NCBI RefSeq assembly: GCF_032062135.1
Contig: NC_092858.1
Span: 170,393,787 to 170,457,786 of the forward strand
Source of the DNA: Pyxicephalus adspersus
Taxonomy: Eukaryota; Chordata; Amphibia; Anura; Pyxicephalidae
Length of the DNA stretch: 64,000 nt
Direction: 5' to 3'
The notes below the pieces were generated by a model. It was not told the origin of the DNA, made no database searches, and was given only the letters and a program-made list of their open reading frames with translations. The translations under genes and the position numbers were made by a program. Position 1 is the stretch's first letter. Each line of letters opens with the position of its first letter. Shown here in pieces: positions 23,605 to 35,045 of this stretch.

Positions 23605-24452
23605 GTGGCAATTATCACATCTATAATGAATGCTGCAGCCAGACTCATCCATCCTTCCCACCGCTCCTCTTCTGCTGCATCTCTTTGTAGTTCTCTTCCT
23701 TGGCTTCCATTTCACCTATGCATCAAATTCATCTCCTGTGCTTTGCCTTCAAATCCCTCCACAGTTCTTGTTCCACTTACCTTTCTGACCTGGTAAAAAA
23801 AATACTCCCCTAGCCGCTTTCTCTGCTCCTCCAATGACCTACTTATGACTTCCTCACTCATAACCTCTTCCCACTCACAGCTACAAGACTTCTCTAAAGT
23901 TGCCTCGACTCCCTGGAATGGTCTTCCCTGTCCCGGCTTGCCCGAAAAATTCAAGCTCCTGTGCTTTGCCTTCAAATCCCTCCACAGTTCTTGCCCCACT
24001 TACATTTCTGACCTGATAGAAAAATACTCCCCTAGCCGCTCTCTTCTCTTCTTCGATGACCTACTAATGACTTCCTCACTCATACCTCTTCACATGCACG
24101 GATACAAGACTTCTCTAGAGCTGCCCCGACTCTCTGAAATGGTCTTCCTCGTACTATTCGGCTTGCTCCTACTTTCTGCTTATTTAAAAGAGCACTCAAA
24201 ACCCATTTTTTTAAACTTGCCTACCCGTCTTCTTCTGTCTTTTGAAACCATCACTACTTCCCACCATTACCTATCTCCCCTCCTATTGTGTGATACTTCC
24301 CCCACCTCCTAGATTGTAAGCTCTTTGGGGCAGGGTCTTCTCCTCTTCCTGTGTCACTGTCTGTATTTATCTGTCATTTGCAACCCCTACTTAATGTACA
24401 GCGCTGCATAATATGTTGGCACTTTATAAATCCTGAATAATAATAATAATTG
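23605..24452 (+). pseudogene. L2/CR1-like LINE ORF2 3' end with internal duplication
   Basis: Translation gives MNAAARLIHPSHRSSSAASL, LCSSLPWLPFHL, then FKLLCFAFKSLHSSCPTYIS and SLELPRLSEMVFLVLFG, the C-terminus of an L2/CR1-type reverse transcriptase ORF, followed by its 3' UTR (AGATTGTAAGCTCTTTGGGG) and TAATAATAA tail. The CTCCTGTGCTTTGCCTTCAA block occurs twice (23737 and 23958), a partial tandem duplication of about 220 bases. Frameshifts make it non-functional. Confidence 0.75.
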
Positions 24453-24454
24453 AC

Positions 24455-24725
24455 CACTACTGTACTGGTTGGGGTGGTTTGGGCATTCTTACCACTGTTC
24501 ACCAATGTAAAGAAGGGGTTCTTCCCACTCATTATTAAAGTAAGGAGAGCATTCTATCATTGACCACCTCTCTATGGTAGCATTTTACCCCATAGTCACC
24601 ACTCTAAGGAGGTTTTCTTCCCTTAGACCACCCTCATATGGTGAGAATTCTCGACCACCAATGTTTACCAATGTTAAGGGAGAGTTCTTAGTTATTGACC
24701 ACATATGTAAGAGACAGGAAAGGGG
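24455..24725. repeat. Degenerate minisatellite, right part
   Basis: ACTGTTCACCAATGTAAAGA and TTCTTCCCACTCATTATTAA type units continue the array that starts at 22.88 kb. Confidence 0.6.
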
Positions 24726-24899
24726 CATCATTCATTCTGACCCCTGATCCATTAATTTTATTAAACGTTACCTAAAACATAAAAAAAAGTTTTAAGGTTC
24801 ATTTAGGTACACAAGTTTGGGAAGGTCTGGATACATTGTAATGAATACATAATGTAACAATTGATGGCCATTAGGAGAACCTTACTTTCCATGAACATT

Positions 24900-25425
24900 T
24901 GGAGCAACCCATGAACCTATCACCAAAACTTTTACTTTATATAAAAGAGTGGAAAGGCCTTTTATATAAATTAAAAATCTTCTTATTTCCCTTCTGTGGC
25001 CCTCTCCATCTGTCTTTAATGCAGCAGCAGACAAGATTAAATGGGAGCACAGAGCCTTCTGGGACATTTATTTATGCTAAGAGGCTTCTGGCTGCTCTGA
25101 GATTGGCCATGCACAGAACCAGCTTTTCCCCACAATGAAAAAAAAAATGGCGATCTCACACATGCAAAGTCAGGTCGCCACTCTTTTTTTTCAATTTACA
25201 TTAGACTACATCACCTGATCTCGAGCCTGCACATTTTGAGGTCAGGTGAGGTAGGCAGAACAAGAAAGGAGATGAAAGAAAACGGCAGCACCCAATGCTT
25301 TTTCTGTGGAAGGACTTCAGGACTGCATGGGACCAAACCAAGGATACCTGTGGAGTGATTGGGGGCCCCTACGGAAGTAAAAGTAAGTGGGATTTTTATA
25401 ATTTATGACAGTTCCACTTAATGCC
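24900..25425 (+). repeat. Dispersed repeat, second copy
   Basis: AAAAATGGCGATCTCACACA, CACCTGATCTCGAGCCTGCA and GGTGAGGTAGGCAGAACAAG are diverged forms of the 2.3-2.76 kb repeat. Confidence 0.5.
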
Positions 25426-25821
25426 TGACTCTCAAACCAACAGATTTTATTTTTAGGAACTTGCTGTTCAGAAAATTACAGCCTACAAAAAATTATAGTG
25501 TACATGTTTGGTGGAGTAATGTATTTAGTAACATGTAATTAGAGTGGGTGGGGGAGGAAAACAAATGCTCTCTGTCTTGGGTTTAAAAATTTACTAAAAT
25601 CCATCAATATCATTGAACCAAACTGTCTCAGTGTTCAAGAATGGTATGCTAAATGTTAGTCAAATAATATGCAACTTAGCTATAAAAAGTAGGTAAGTAA
25701 AAAAGGTCTAATTGCCCATAGCAGCCAATCACCATTTAACTATATTTTGTGAAAGAGTTTTTTATGACCAACAACCATTTTTATTCCTAGGTTTCTTTTT
25801 ATACATTGCAGTCTATATCAG

Positions 25822-26090
25822 CCATTGTCACGCTTTTTGACATGGGGGAACCCCTAAAATAACTTTGAGGTCTTAGAGAACCCTGGTTATAATTACTATA
25901 TACACAGCTCCCCATATAATATAATGGTGGTTGGTGGAAGAATGCCTCTTACATTGCTGGTCATTGGGAAGAATGTCACCCCTATAGATAGCCAGAAAAA
26001 TCATTGGTGTCAATGGTAACTGACCTGAGAGTCACAATTTGCTCATTCCTCAGCAACCTCTGGAGGAATCCTGGTTGGGAAACACTGTCT
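25822..26090. mobile_element. hAT-type MITE copy
   Basis: Runs from CAGCCATTGTCACGCTTTTT through TTTGAGGTCTTAGAGAACCC, GGGAAGAATGTCACCCC and ACTGACCTGAGAGTCACA to CTGGTTGGGAAACACTG. Its right terminus is the same sequence that opens this window. Confidence 0.65.
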
Positions 26091-26099
26091 ATATGTTAT

Positions 26100-26990
26100 T
26101 TAGAACATAATTATAGACGAAGAAGACGTAAAGAAAACGTGGCTTGTTACATCTTACTGCAACTTGGGTGGTTGTATACAACAGTAGTCCCAAAACTTTT
26201 GCAGGTTGGGGCTTGCGCGGGGAGCCAGGAGGACAGTGGGCAGGGAGTGGGTAGACACCCCCTGTAGCCTACAATGCATACGGGTACAAAATATGGTCTG
26301 CGGCTCTGGCCGGTGAGACGCGGCTCACCTGTCAAACAGCCGCAGTCCATTAGTGGGCCGTGGACTGGAATGTGGAAAGCTCTGGTATTCAACACCAACA
26401 TGGTTTGAGCAGTTAGTAAGGAGAAAGTCAAGAGGCCTACGCCAAGCCTTGACCTCAACCCAACCCAACTGGACTCCTTTAAGCCTTGATGAGATGGGAA
26501 ATTTAAGCCAAATGTTTTTTTATTAGTACCTGCTCTTGTCCCACAAACACACCCCAAAAATTTGATGAAAGCCTTCCCAAAAGAGAAGAGACTGGTACTT
26601 TAAAAGTGGGATTGGAGAACTCAATATAAATGGCCATGGTTTTGGAATGGAATGTTGAAAAAGCTAATTTAGGCGTAATGATCAAAGGGTTGAAGAGCAA
26701 TCAACTCATACAGAAAAAAAGCACAAACGAAAAAGTATATACACTGCTACCAAATTTCTACTGGCTTCCCCTCCCCTCTAGGAACATAGCATCATAAAGA
26801 GCCCTATTACACTTGTTGTGACTACAACTAAACATAAGAGGAAATGGCCATACCCTGGAATACCCCAACAATAAATGTTTTGTTGTCTACTGCACACTTT
26901 GTTTTTCATGCAACTTGTTTTCAAAATATGTACATGTATTAAAACAAATTGCATTCACATATGGATGGTGGACATATAGACCTATAAATA
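26100..26990. other. No recognised feature
   Basis: Intergenic. 26140-26420 contains GC-richer text, but no gene, RNA or repeat I can name. Confidence 0.35.
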
Positions 26991-26999
26991 TTATTTTTA

Positions 27000-27172
27000 T
27001 AATTATTAATATTGATACAAAACAGGATTTATATAGCGCCAACATATTACACGTGCTGTGTAATATGTTGGCGTATAAATAGGGGTTATAAATAGGGGTT
27101 GCAAAAGACAGATGAATACAGACTGTGACACAGGAGGATCCTGTCCCGAAGAGCTTACAATCTAGGAGTAGA
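27000..27172 (-). mobile_element. L2/CR1-like LINE 3' tail, inverted
   Basis: Complement of the usual tail: CAGGATTTATATAGCGCCAA, ATAGGGGTTGCAAAAGACAG, CCCGAAGAGCTTACAATCTA. A small internal duplication repeats AATATGTTGGCG and AATAGGGGTT. Confidence 0.65.
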
Positions 27173-27479
27173 GGTTTTATTCCATTCAAAGCTCTACGAA
27201 GCCTTCAGGCTCCAGGGCACAGATTGTAAAGTGGTCGTAAATTAAAAAAAAAAAACAGGGACCAGTACTATTTGACAAAGTGGAGCCCACAGTAAAGCCT
27301 TCCTAGGATGCAGGTCCTGGACCTCACTGCAGGGGCGCACAGGTATGTGCTATAATCAGCAAGTATACTATGCATACTATGTGATTATGGCAGAAGCTCA
27401 CCACCCACCAAGTAAAGTTGCGCTCTAAAATTCCGAAAAAAACATGTTTTCACTAAAATAGCCAATCTACAATAGAAAC

Positions 27480-28130
27480 CCTGGTGACACAGGGAGACAG
27501 CATTGGTAAGTGTCATGGAGAGTAGGGTGTAGTGCATCGTCAACGCCACCCAGAAGTGTGTAATACAATTTTCGTGAATAGAGTACAGACAGGTGGCACC
27601 AGCAACAGCAGGAGGAGGAGGCGGTGGGCCCTGAGAAGGAGCGGGGACCGCATTGGTAACTGGCATCTAGAGCTGAGTGTAGTGCATCATCAGTGCCACT
27701 CAGAAATGTACAACTTTACTGAATGGAGTACTGACAGGCGGCAGCAGCAACAGCAGGAGGAGGAGGTGGTGGGCCCTGACACGAAGCGGGAACCGCATTG
27801 GTAACTGGCATCTAGAGCTGGGTGTAGTGCATCATCAATGCCACCCAGAAGTGTACAGTTTTACTGAATGGAGTACTGACAGGCGCCAGCAGCAGCAGGA
27901 GGAGCCAGTGGGCCCTGAGATGGAGCGGGGACCACATTGGTAACTGGCATCTAGAGCTGGGTGTAGTGCATCGTCAATGCCACCCAAAAGTGTACAATTT
28001 TACTGAATGGAGTACTGACAGGCAGCAGCAGCAACAGCAGGAGGCAGTGGGCCCTGAGAGGGAGCGGGAACCGCATTGGTAACTGGCATATAGAGCCGGG
28101 TCTAGTGCATCGTCAATGCCACCAATGGCA
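27480..28130 (+). repeat. 140-150 bp tandem repeat, about five units
   Basis: Units begin CATTGGTAACTGGCATCTAG at about 27502, 27651, 27797, 27932 and 28074 (spacing 149, 146, 135 and 142). Each has AGCAGCAACAGCAGGAGG, GTGGGCCCTGAGA and AATGGAGTACTGACAGGC. It abuts the hAT transposase relic and may be part of the same element. Confidence 0.75.
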
Positions 28131-28155
28131 TCCAGAAAATCCCCCCTGCCTTGGC

Positions 28156-30484
28156 CTAGACTTTTGGATGTGTGCGGCCTGCTGCCACTACTGCTGCTGC
28201 TGCCGCTACAGGAGGATACGGTGGAGGCAGTGTCCACCTGAGCTCCCTGTGTGGAATGTCACACAGCTGGTCGAATAGTAGTCTGCTCAGGTGGGCCACC
28301 TTTTCTTTCTCTTGCGCTGGGTTGGGTATAAACTGTGACATTTTGTCTTTGTATTGGTGATCCAGAAGGGTGGCCAGCCAGTAATCATCGCGTTTTTTGA
28401 TGCTGAAAATGCGGGGGGCCCTCCGTAGGCATCGCAACATGTGGACACACATATGAAAGAGGGGTTCCCTAGGCTCATCCTCCTTCTGTTCCTCAGTAGG
28501 CGCCAAAACATTTTCCTCCTCATCACCCACCTCCTCCTCTTCAAACTGCAGCAGTTCCTGTTGTTCCATCGCCCGCACAATGCTTGGGTGATAGCACAAA
28601 TGCTGGTCTGACGGGTCCTGTACAGCAGCCCCAACATGGTCTCCCTCATCACCATCATCATAATCATCTTCCTCCTCCTCTTGAAATTCCTTATGCTGGC
28701 CAGTGTCCCTTCTTGCTCCTCCTGATGCTGGCTGTGCGCTATGGAGTGCAATGTCACCCTCATCCTTCTCCCCCAATTCTTCCCCTCCTCTCCCATCTCT
28801 ACTTTCCATCATCATCATCATCATCGTGCCCACTTAACCACAGTGTCCTCCGCTGCTGGCCTTTTAGGAGGAGTGTCAAAAAGAGAGGGGTTGATGGTAG
28901 AAGGAATGCAGGAGCAGGAGGAAGAGGGAGAGAACTGGGGTGACCCATGCTTTACCACCACATCCCTGGGTGGAAGTACTAGGTGCTGTAATGCCTCTTG
29001 CAGACTTCCGTCCACTGAGCTATGGAAGGCCACCCAGCGAGTGGTGAAGGACTGGTAGCGTCCCACTCCGTGCCTGGTTGTCCAGCTGTCCATGGTGACG
29101 TGGATTTGGCTAGACACCGAGAATGCCAATGCCCGTGAGAGGTTTTCCATTACATGTGCATGTAAACTGGGTACAGCTGTGCGGGAGAAGTAATGCCTGT
29201 TTGGTATATTCCACCGCCGCTCGGCACAGGCCATCAGGTCACAGAAGGGAGCAGAGCCCACAATGCTGTACGGCAGTAGCTGCAAGGCCAATAGTTTGGC
29301 TAGACGTGAATTGAGTTCAATGACTCTTTTGTTGGTTGGGCCCATAGCCTGATTACTTGTGCAGAACTCCAGTAGAGTGGGCTGAAGGGACTGGGAGCTA
29401 GGGGAGCTGAAGGGGTCACTGGAGTACCCATCTTGCGGCGACAAATGTCATCTGATGCCACAAAACCTGGGGGCAGAAGCTGATACTTCTACACAGCTGG
29501 AAGTCTGGCTGGCACCTACCTCCTGAGATGTACTAGCAATGACAGTTGAAGGGGGACAAGGAGTCAATGGAGGTGAAAGAAGAGACGATGACATGGTTGG
29601 ACCTCCTTCAAGAGAATGGAAGTACTGCTCCCACTTTGGTTTGTGGTTTTTGTGCATGTGGGAAAGCAGGGATGTTTTACCCAAATGTGATCCAGCCTGT
29701 CCTCTGCGGATCTGCCTGTGGCACAGGATGCAGATTGGTATGCAGCCGTCATTGTCCTTTAGAGTAAAAAAGGACCACACTGGAGAGGTGCGTGCAACCA
29801 CTCTGCTGCTCTTTTTCTTTGCCTGCCTCTGCGTCTGCTGGGTGCCCTGCGTCTGCTCCAGCTCCATCTCCCCCACTGTCACATCGTCTCTGACTGTTTC
29901 TCTGCTTGTGCCCACTCGTCTTTCTCTTCTTTGGCACTCACATGAGGCAGATTTGCGGCCATTTCCATCCCCAGCCCTACACGCACCGGTGGTTCCCAGG
30001 TGGCAGCACGGTCATCATCCTCATTTTCATGTAAGCCAACCTCTGCAAATGCACCCACTGATCCAGAACCCTTGCCAAGCAAGTGCTGACCACACTCTTC
30101 AAGGGTCTCAAAGTCCGCCTCCTACTCCTCCTACTTTCCAATGACAGATCCTCAGGCTGTTCGTCAAACAACAAGGGCGAGTCATCGGGAGGTACAGGCT
30201 CATTAGCCACGCTGACTTCTGTATTTGCTCCCATCATGGCTGTGCTAGTTGCTGCTGTTGCCACAGAAGAAGAGTCTGCTGCACTTGAGGCCCCTGAGAC
30301 CCAGTCCACAATACTCTCCACATGACGTGGCTGTATGATTGTATTCCGCCCTCTCAATACCTCTACCAGCGTACTGGTGCTCTGCACACATCTCAGACCT
30401 GTTTGACAACTTGTGCTGCTGCCTCCAACAGTTTGCTCCTGGGAGTATGCCCCCTGCCAGATGCGGCAGGTTGCCCAACGCCAC
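28156..30484 (-). pseudogene. hAT transposase relic with BED zinc finger
   Basis: Read on the minus strand. From 29915 a BED-type zinc finger is visible (WSFFTLKDNDG, then CILC with a following HMHKNH), then a Ser/Thr/Pro-rich linker. One in-frame TGA (29449-29447) separates this from a continuing frame to 28821 with LPYSIVGSAPFCDLM and MDSWTTRHG; the Asp there corresponds to the first catalytic acid of hAT enzymes. A second frame (28833-28156) is acidic, then has ATLLDHQYKDKMSQFIP, typical of the hAT C-terminal half. Material between the two halves looks deleted, and the C-terminal dimerisation domain is not recognised. Upstream (30387-29977) an acidic N-terminal extension is in another frame. 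Inactive copy; terminal repeats not identified. Confidence 0.72.
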
Positions 30485-30604
30485 GCCTTCCCCTGCGTCT
30501 ACTGCTTATCTTTTACTTATTTGGGCAAAAATGCACCTTTACCAAATGGTTTCTTTGGTAAATAGCAAGAGGTATCAAAGACTTAAATATCTGTATATGT
30601 CAGG

Positions 30605-30950
30605 CCCGGATGAGCACAGTGGCTCACAGGTAGCACTCTTTCCTTTGCAGCACTAGATCCCAAGTTTGAATCTCAGCCAGGACACTATCTGCATGGAGTT
30701 TGCAGGTTCCTCCCGTGTCTGCATGGGTTTCCTCCAGGAACTTTGGTCTCCTCCCACATTCCAAAAACATGTGGTTAGGTTAATTGGCTTCCCCTCAAAA
30801 TTGACCTTAGACTACATTCATGACATATGACTATGATAGGGACATTAGATTGTGAGCTCCTTTAAAAGACTTAGTGACATGACTATTGACTTTGTACAGC
30901 ACTGCGCAAAATGATGGCGCTATATAAATACTGTGTAATATTAATAGTAG
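30605..30950 (+). mobile_element. SINE copy 3, near full length
   Basis: Head GAGCACAGTGGCTCACAGGT with B-box-like AAGTTTGAATCTCAGCC, body with GCATGGAGTTTGCAGGTTCC and CCAAAAACATGTGGTTAGGT, tail GATTGTGAGCTCC and GCGCTATATAAATACTGTGT. Flanked by 60-base copies of a phrase beginning ACCAAATGG and TTCTTTGGTAAATAGCA (30539 and 30968). Confidence 0.75.
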
Positions 30951-31029
30951 GACAGAAATTTTTCTGTACCAAATGGGCTTCTTTGGTAAATAGCAGGAGG
31001 TATCAAAGACTGAAATATCTGTGTCACAC

Positions 31030-31660
31030 TTACCTGTTCCTCACTAAAACACAGGCATCTCTCTCCTGCCCATGTGGGCAGTTCTGATGCTGGGCATGCC
31101 TCTGTTTCCAAGTTTTATCAATTTCATCCATGCCGCTGGCCAATCAGGACGTTGCCCCTTTACCTGCCCTGGCAAATTTGCTTGCTTGCAGACTCCAGTC
31201 TGTGTTAGTGCATCAAGTTAATAATGCCTAGCTCACTAGTTCTGTAAACTAGGTTCCTGTACACCTGCTGCCTAATCCAGTGTTTCTTGTGTCCAGTTCC
31301 TGTGTTAACCTCTCGTTGTCCAGTCTGTCGGTTCCCAGCCAACTTCCCTGTGCTGTTCCTGTGTTCCTGTCTGCCTGTGGATATCCCTGCATCACCTGTG
31401 CCTCTTTCTGTTCCACTGTATCCAGTGTTCCCTGTGCCCGCAGTGGCCCCTGTGTCATTGCTGTCTGTCTTCTGGTGATTTGTTACCATGCTTTGCCCAC
31501 CTTGGTGTGCTTAAGGATCGCAACCTGGGCGTAACCAGCAGCACAACATCCTCACCATCAGAGGCTCTGGAGAAAACCTGGTTACTGCATGGACTCTTCT
31601 CAGGGCTCACAACACCTCCATACCCCCCTAGTGGTCCTGTCTCTCTGCGTGACAATCTGT
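31030..31660 (+). repeat. LTR-like dispersed repeat, copy 2
   Basis: Pyrimidine-rich body with TTCCTGTGTTCCTGTCTGCC and TGTATCCAGTGTTCCCTGTG, then CTCACCATCAGAGGCTCTGG and AAACCTGGTTACTGCATGG, which matches the end of the 4.3-4.9 kb copy. Tentative solo LTR. Confidence 0.4.
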
Positions 31661-31774
31661 ATATTTTTTATTTTAGGACAGAATTTATTTATAGCAGGAC
31701 AGATATTTTTCTGACCAAACAGGCTTCTTTGGTAAAAAGGAACAGGTAGCATCAAAAACTGAAATATCTGTATA

Positions 31775-31886
31775 TATACAGTTATACAGAAGACTCCTAA
31801 ACTGTCCCTGTCACAATACAAATCTCTCCCTGCTTCTATCCTTCACACAGAACACAAGATGGAGTGACTAACCCCTCCCTCCTTCC

Positions 31887-31939
<53 letters not shown>

Positions 31940-32192
31940 CGTGCTCAGATCTCTACTGATTGGCTGCTGGGCCTTGCTGTGCATCCTTGGAGCAAATGAT
32001 TCGCTCCCAGCCACAATTCCCACCGAAAATAGTCACCGCTATTGCCCCCTGCTTTTTCCCTCGTTCGTTCGGCGACGCATGACGACCTTATGGCGAATCA
32101 CAAGGCCGTTCTCGCTTACATGTTCGGTAAGCGAGAAAGGCCGGATTCGCCAGGAGATCGAACTTAAAAAACTTGCTCACTCATCCTTAGTC
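31775..32192 (+). repeat. Dispersed element, member of an inverted pair
   Basis: Shares with the complement of 35955-36310: TCTGTGTGAAGG/CCTTCACACAGA, ACTGATTGGCTGCTGGGCC, GAGCAAATGATTCGCTCCCA and AAGCGAGAAAGGCC. Internal short hairpin TCTCGCTTACATG...TAAGCGAGA. The hairpin and TGATTGGCTG-type phrase suggest a non-autonomous DNA element. Confidence 0.55.
31893..31936 (+). repeat. (TA)n microsatellite
   Basis: Uninterrupted TA dinucleotide run of about 44 bases inside the 31.78-32.19 kb repeat. The inverted relative at 36.2 kb has only ATATATAC. Confidence 0.9.
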
Positions 32193-32194
32193 TG

Positions 32195-32580
32195 AACCCC
32201 CTGGGCATCCATTGGACCCTATAATCCTGGCTGGTGGAGGATCTGGCTCTGCTATTAGGACAGTGATGAAGAAAATGATCATGAATGAGTAAATGTATCT
32301 GGAGTTGTCCTTTACAGAACCACTTCTTCAATGCTAGTTGTCCTCAGTTTTCCAGTCCGAATGACACCCAAAGTCACTCACTCAATCCAAAAGGCAGAGG
32401 AAAAACTTTGGCGTCATGGCTCTCTAAACATGACAGCCAACACTGCATAGGACAATATTTATGTCATCACTTCTTTGATCTCTGCATCCTCATCCAGAAC
32501 TACCCACAGCTGAGAGAAGACCAAAAAGATCCATCACATCACATGACTGGACAGAAAACATCCAACCATGAAATAATGGT
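32195..32580. other. No recognised feature
   Basis: Intergenic sequence without an assignable gene or repeat. Confidence 0.35.
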
Positions 32581-32584
32581 TGGG

Positions 32585-32955
32585 CGCATATCAATCGGTC
32601 GTGAGGTCTCTACCATCGGGTCCTGCGGCGTCTCAGTATCCATCTTTGGGCCTGGGCTGAAGGCGTCATCATCCTCTCCTCTTCTTCCTTGTTCTTCTAA
32701 TTACGTCACCCGACCCAGGCATGAGATTGGGTGACGTAGTTGGGGAGAAAGCCAAAACTGCTCAGGCATGCGCGGAAAGAGCACCCAAGAACTTTGTGTT
32801 CCCTTTCATTCTCCATTGTCTAGGCGATAAAAAATTACGGGGCTGTTCTGCAAAAAAAAAGGGTGTTGCACTTAAAAAAAAATGAACACACAGAATTTTT
32901 ACTTACCATAAAAGGGCTGTCTACCCATTCTGAGTTTAGGCACGCTTTAACTCAA
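32585..32955 (-). repeat. Dispersed repeat, third copy, inverted
   Basis: GACTTTGG-free core with ACGTCACCCGACCCAGGCAT, CAGGCATGCGCGGAAAGAGC and AAAGGGTGTTGCACTT is the complement of the family seen at 2.3 kb. Ends at TTTAGGCACGCTTTAA. Confidence 0.5.
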
Positions 32956-32999
32956 TATTTTACATTACAAAATAGTGTAGAAAAGCCTTTTATATAAAG

Positions 33000-34240
33000 T
33001 AAAACCATTGTTTTCTTTATTTTAACTCTAACACCAAAGGGAAGCACCTTTCCTTTCTTTCCTTATCGCTAAGGCCGAATGGGATTGCAGGGTCTCCTGG
33101 GATATTTACTGTACGTCACGCGTCCCATTAGGCTCTTGGCTACTCCTTCTGCATGGGGCATTTTCCTTCACTCCATAGTTGTGTTCATGATCATTCGTGC
33201 AGTAATCTGCCAGGTTGGATTTATGAATAATTAACAATGTATGAATAATGTTGGGGGATCGCTGTACCCACACTGGAGAAAAGGGGTTGAGAGAGCAGCA
33301 ACCCTCCATAGGAGTAAACAGGGGTCGTTCCCAGTCATTCCTTTATTCTGCTGTGACAGATTGATAAACGATGTTGGGTGACCGCTATACACATGTCCGA
33401 TTTTCCGAGAGGAGCATGTTAGTCGCGTTAGTTTGGGGCAGTAAATATTTGGTGTGTGTGCAAAGTTTTACCCTCAATCCTGAGCTGCCCCCTTTATCAG
33501 AATTTTTTTTTGTTGCACTTTTCAGTAACCATCCAAAAACAGCCAGGTGATTACTGAAAAAAACTGGGTGGTGCGCCCTAATAAAAAGGCCTGGGAGTAT
33601 ACTACTTGTCACTCGAGAATCACAAACAATTTTATATCCCTTTTAATTCCCCTTCTGTAATCTACAAATTTCCATATTTTATGACAATGAATAAAGGACC
33701 ACCTGCCTGTAGATCAAATCAGAGGAACAGATTGTAAAACAATTATGGCTCCCTCTATTCCTTTTAATGATTGTTGTCAAGTGTTGACAATTGATTTTTT
33801 GAATTGGATTTTTGTTTTAGACAATTTGATGATGATCATCTTAGAAGAAAATCTTTCATTAGTATAGCAATCTTCAGGATGGAATGACAGACCTCTTATC
33901 TGCTCGTCCTAGGCCAGTGCTAGCTGTACAGTGCTATTCTGTCCCTACAATCACTGACAATTATTGAGCATTAGACTGGTATAAACCTCATTTTACCATT
34001 TTTTAACTCAATGTACAAGAATGACCTAGTCTTAGGTTGAGGCATATATGGTGGCAATAACGTATCCAAAACTTATTGATAAAGAACTCCAAATTAGCTG
34101 TGGTAACTATGACTATGTACAGGTTAGATTAATGTCACTGGAGATGATCATTCTGGATTGTTTGCAGTGTCATCGGAATGAACAAGTGTTGTACACACAA
34201 AGAGAGTGGGGGAGGGATAATGCACAGAAAGTTTGTTATA
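33000..34240. other. No recognised feature
   Basis: Intergenic. No gene, RNA or clear repeat was seen. Confidence 0.35.
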
Positions 34241-34299
34241 ATTAACTTACTACCATTTTTTTACCTATTGTCAGTAAAAATGAGGAATCAGGGAAAGCA

Positions 34300-35045
34300 C
34301 CAGAGTTCCTTGGTCTGTACACTTGTTTTGGCTGTTTTGAGATGATCCTACCATCCTTGCACTGAGTTCCTGGGTCTGTAAAGCTGATGTGCCCATTATG
34401 AGAGGGGCTCCCACCAACCCTGTGCTGAGTTCCTGGGTCTGTATACCAACTGGGCCCATTATGAGGGGCTCCCACCAACCCTTTGCTGAGTTCTTGGGTC
34501 TGTATACCAACTCTGCCCAATATGAGGGGCTCCCACCAACCCTGTGCTGAGTTCTTGGGCCTGTATACCAACTCTGCCCATTATGAGGGGCTCCCACCAA
34601 CCCTGTGCTGAGTTCNGGGGCTCCCACCAACCCTGTGCTGAGTTCTTGGGCCTGTATACCAACTCTGCCCATTATGAGGGGCTCCCACCAACCCTGTGCT
34701 GAGTTCTTGGGTCTGTATACCAATTCTGCCCATAATGAGGGGCTCCCACCAACCCTGTGCTGAGTTCCTGGGTCTGTATAACAACTCTGCCCATTATGAG
34801 GGGCTCCCACCAACCCTGTTCTGAGTTCTTGGGTCTGTATACCAATTCTGCCCATTATGAGGGGCTCCCACCAACCATGTGCTGAGTTCCTGGGTCTGTA
34901 TACCAACTCTGCCCATTATGAGGGGATCCCACCAACCCTGTGCTGAGTTCTTGGGTCTGTATACAAACTCTGTGCATTATGAGGGGCTCCCACCAACCCT
35001 GTGCTGAGTTCCTGGGTCTGTATACCAACTCTGCCCATTATGAGT
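34300..35045 (+). repeat. 61-bp minisatellite, about 12 units, with one N
   Basis: Unit is GAGTTCTTGGGTCTGTATAC + CAACTCTGCCCATTATGAGG + GGCTCCCACCAACCCTGTGC + T. Units are highly similar in the middle and degenerate at the left edge. A single N at 34616 sits where a unit is cut short (GAGTTC then N then GGGGCTCC), so copy number here is not reliable. The array is open in all three minus frames only because 61 bases shift frame each unit and no unit contains stops; it is not coding. Confidence 0.93.

Noticed and set aside
28584..29058. Plus-strand frames of 105-119 residues with poly-His
   Set aside because: Antisense of the acidic and Met-rich hAT coding region; low complexity.
34242..34906. 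211-residue open frame on the minus strand
   Set aside because: Produced by the 61-bp minisatellite, which lacks stops in all frames; it also spans the N and has no gene-like features.
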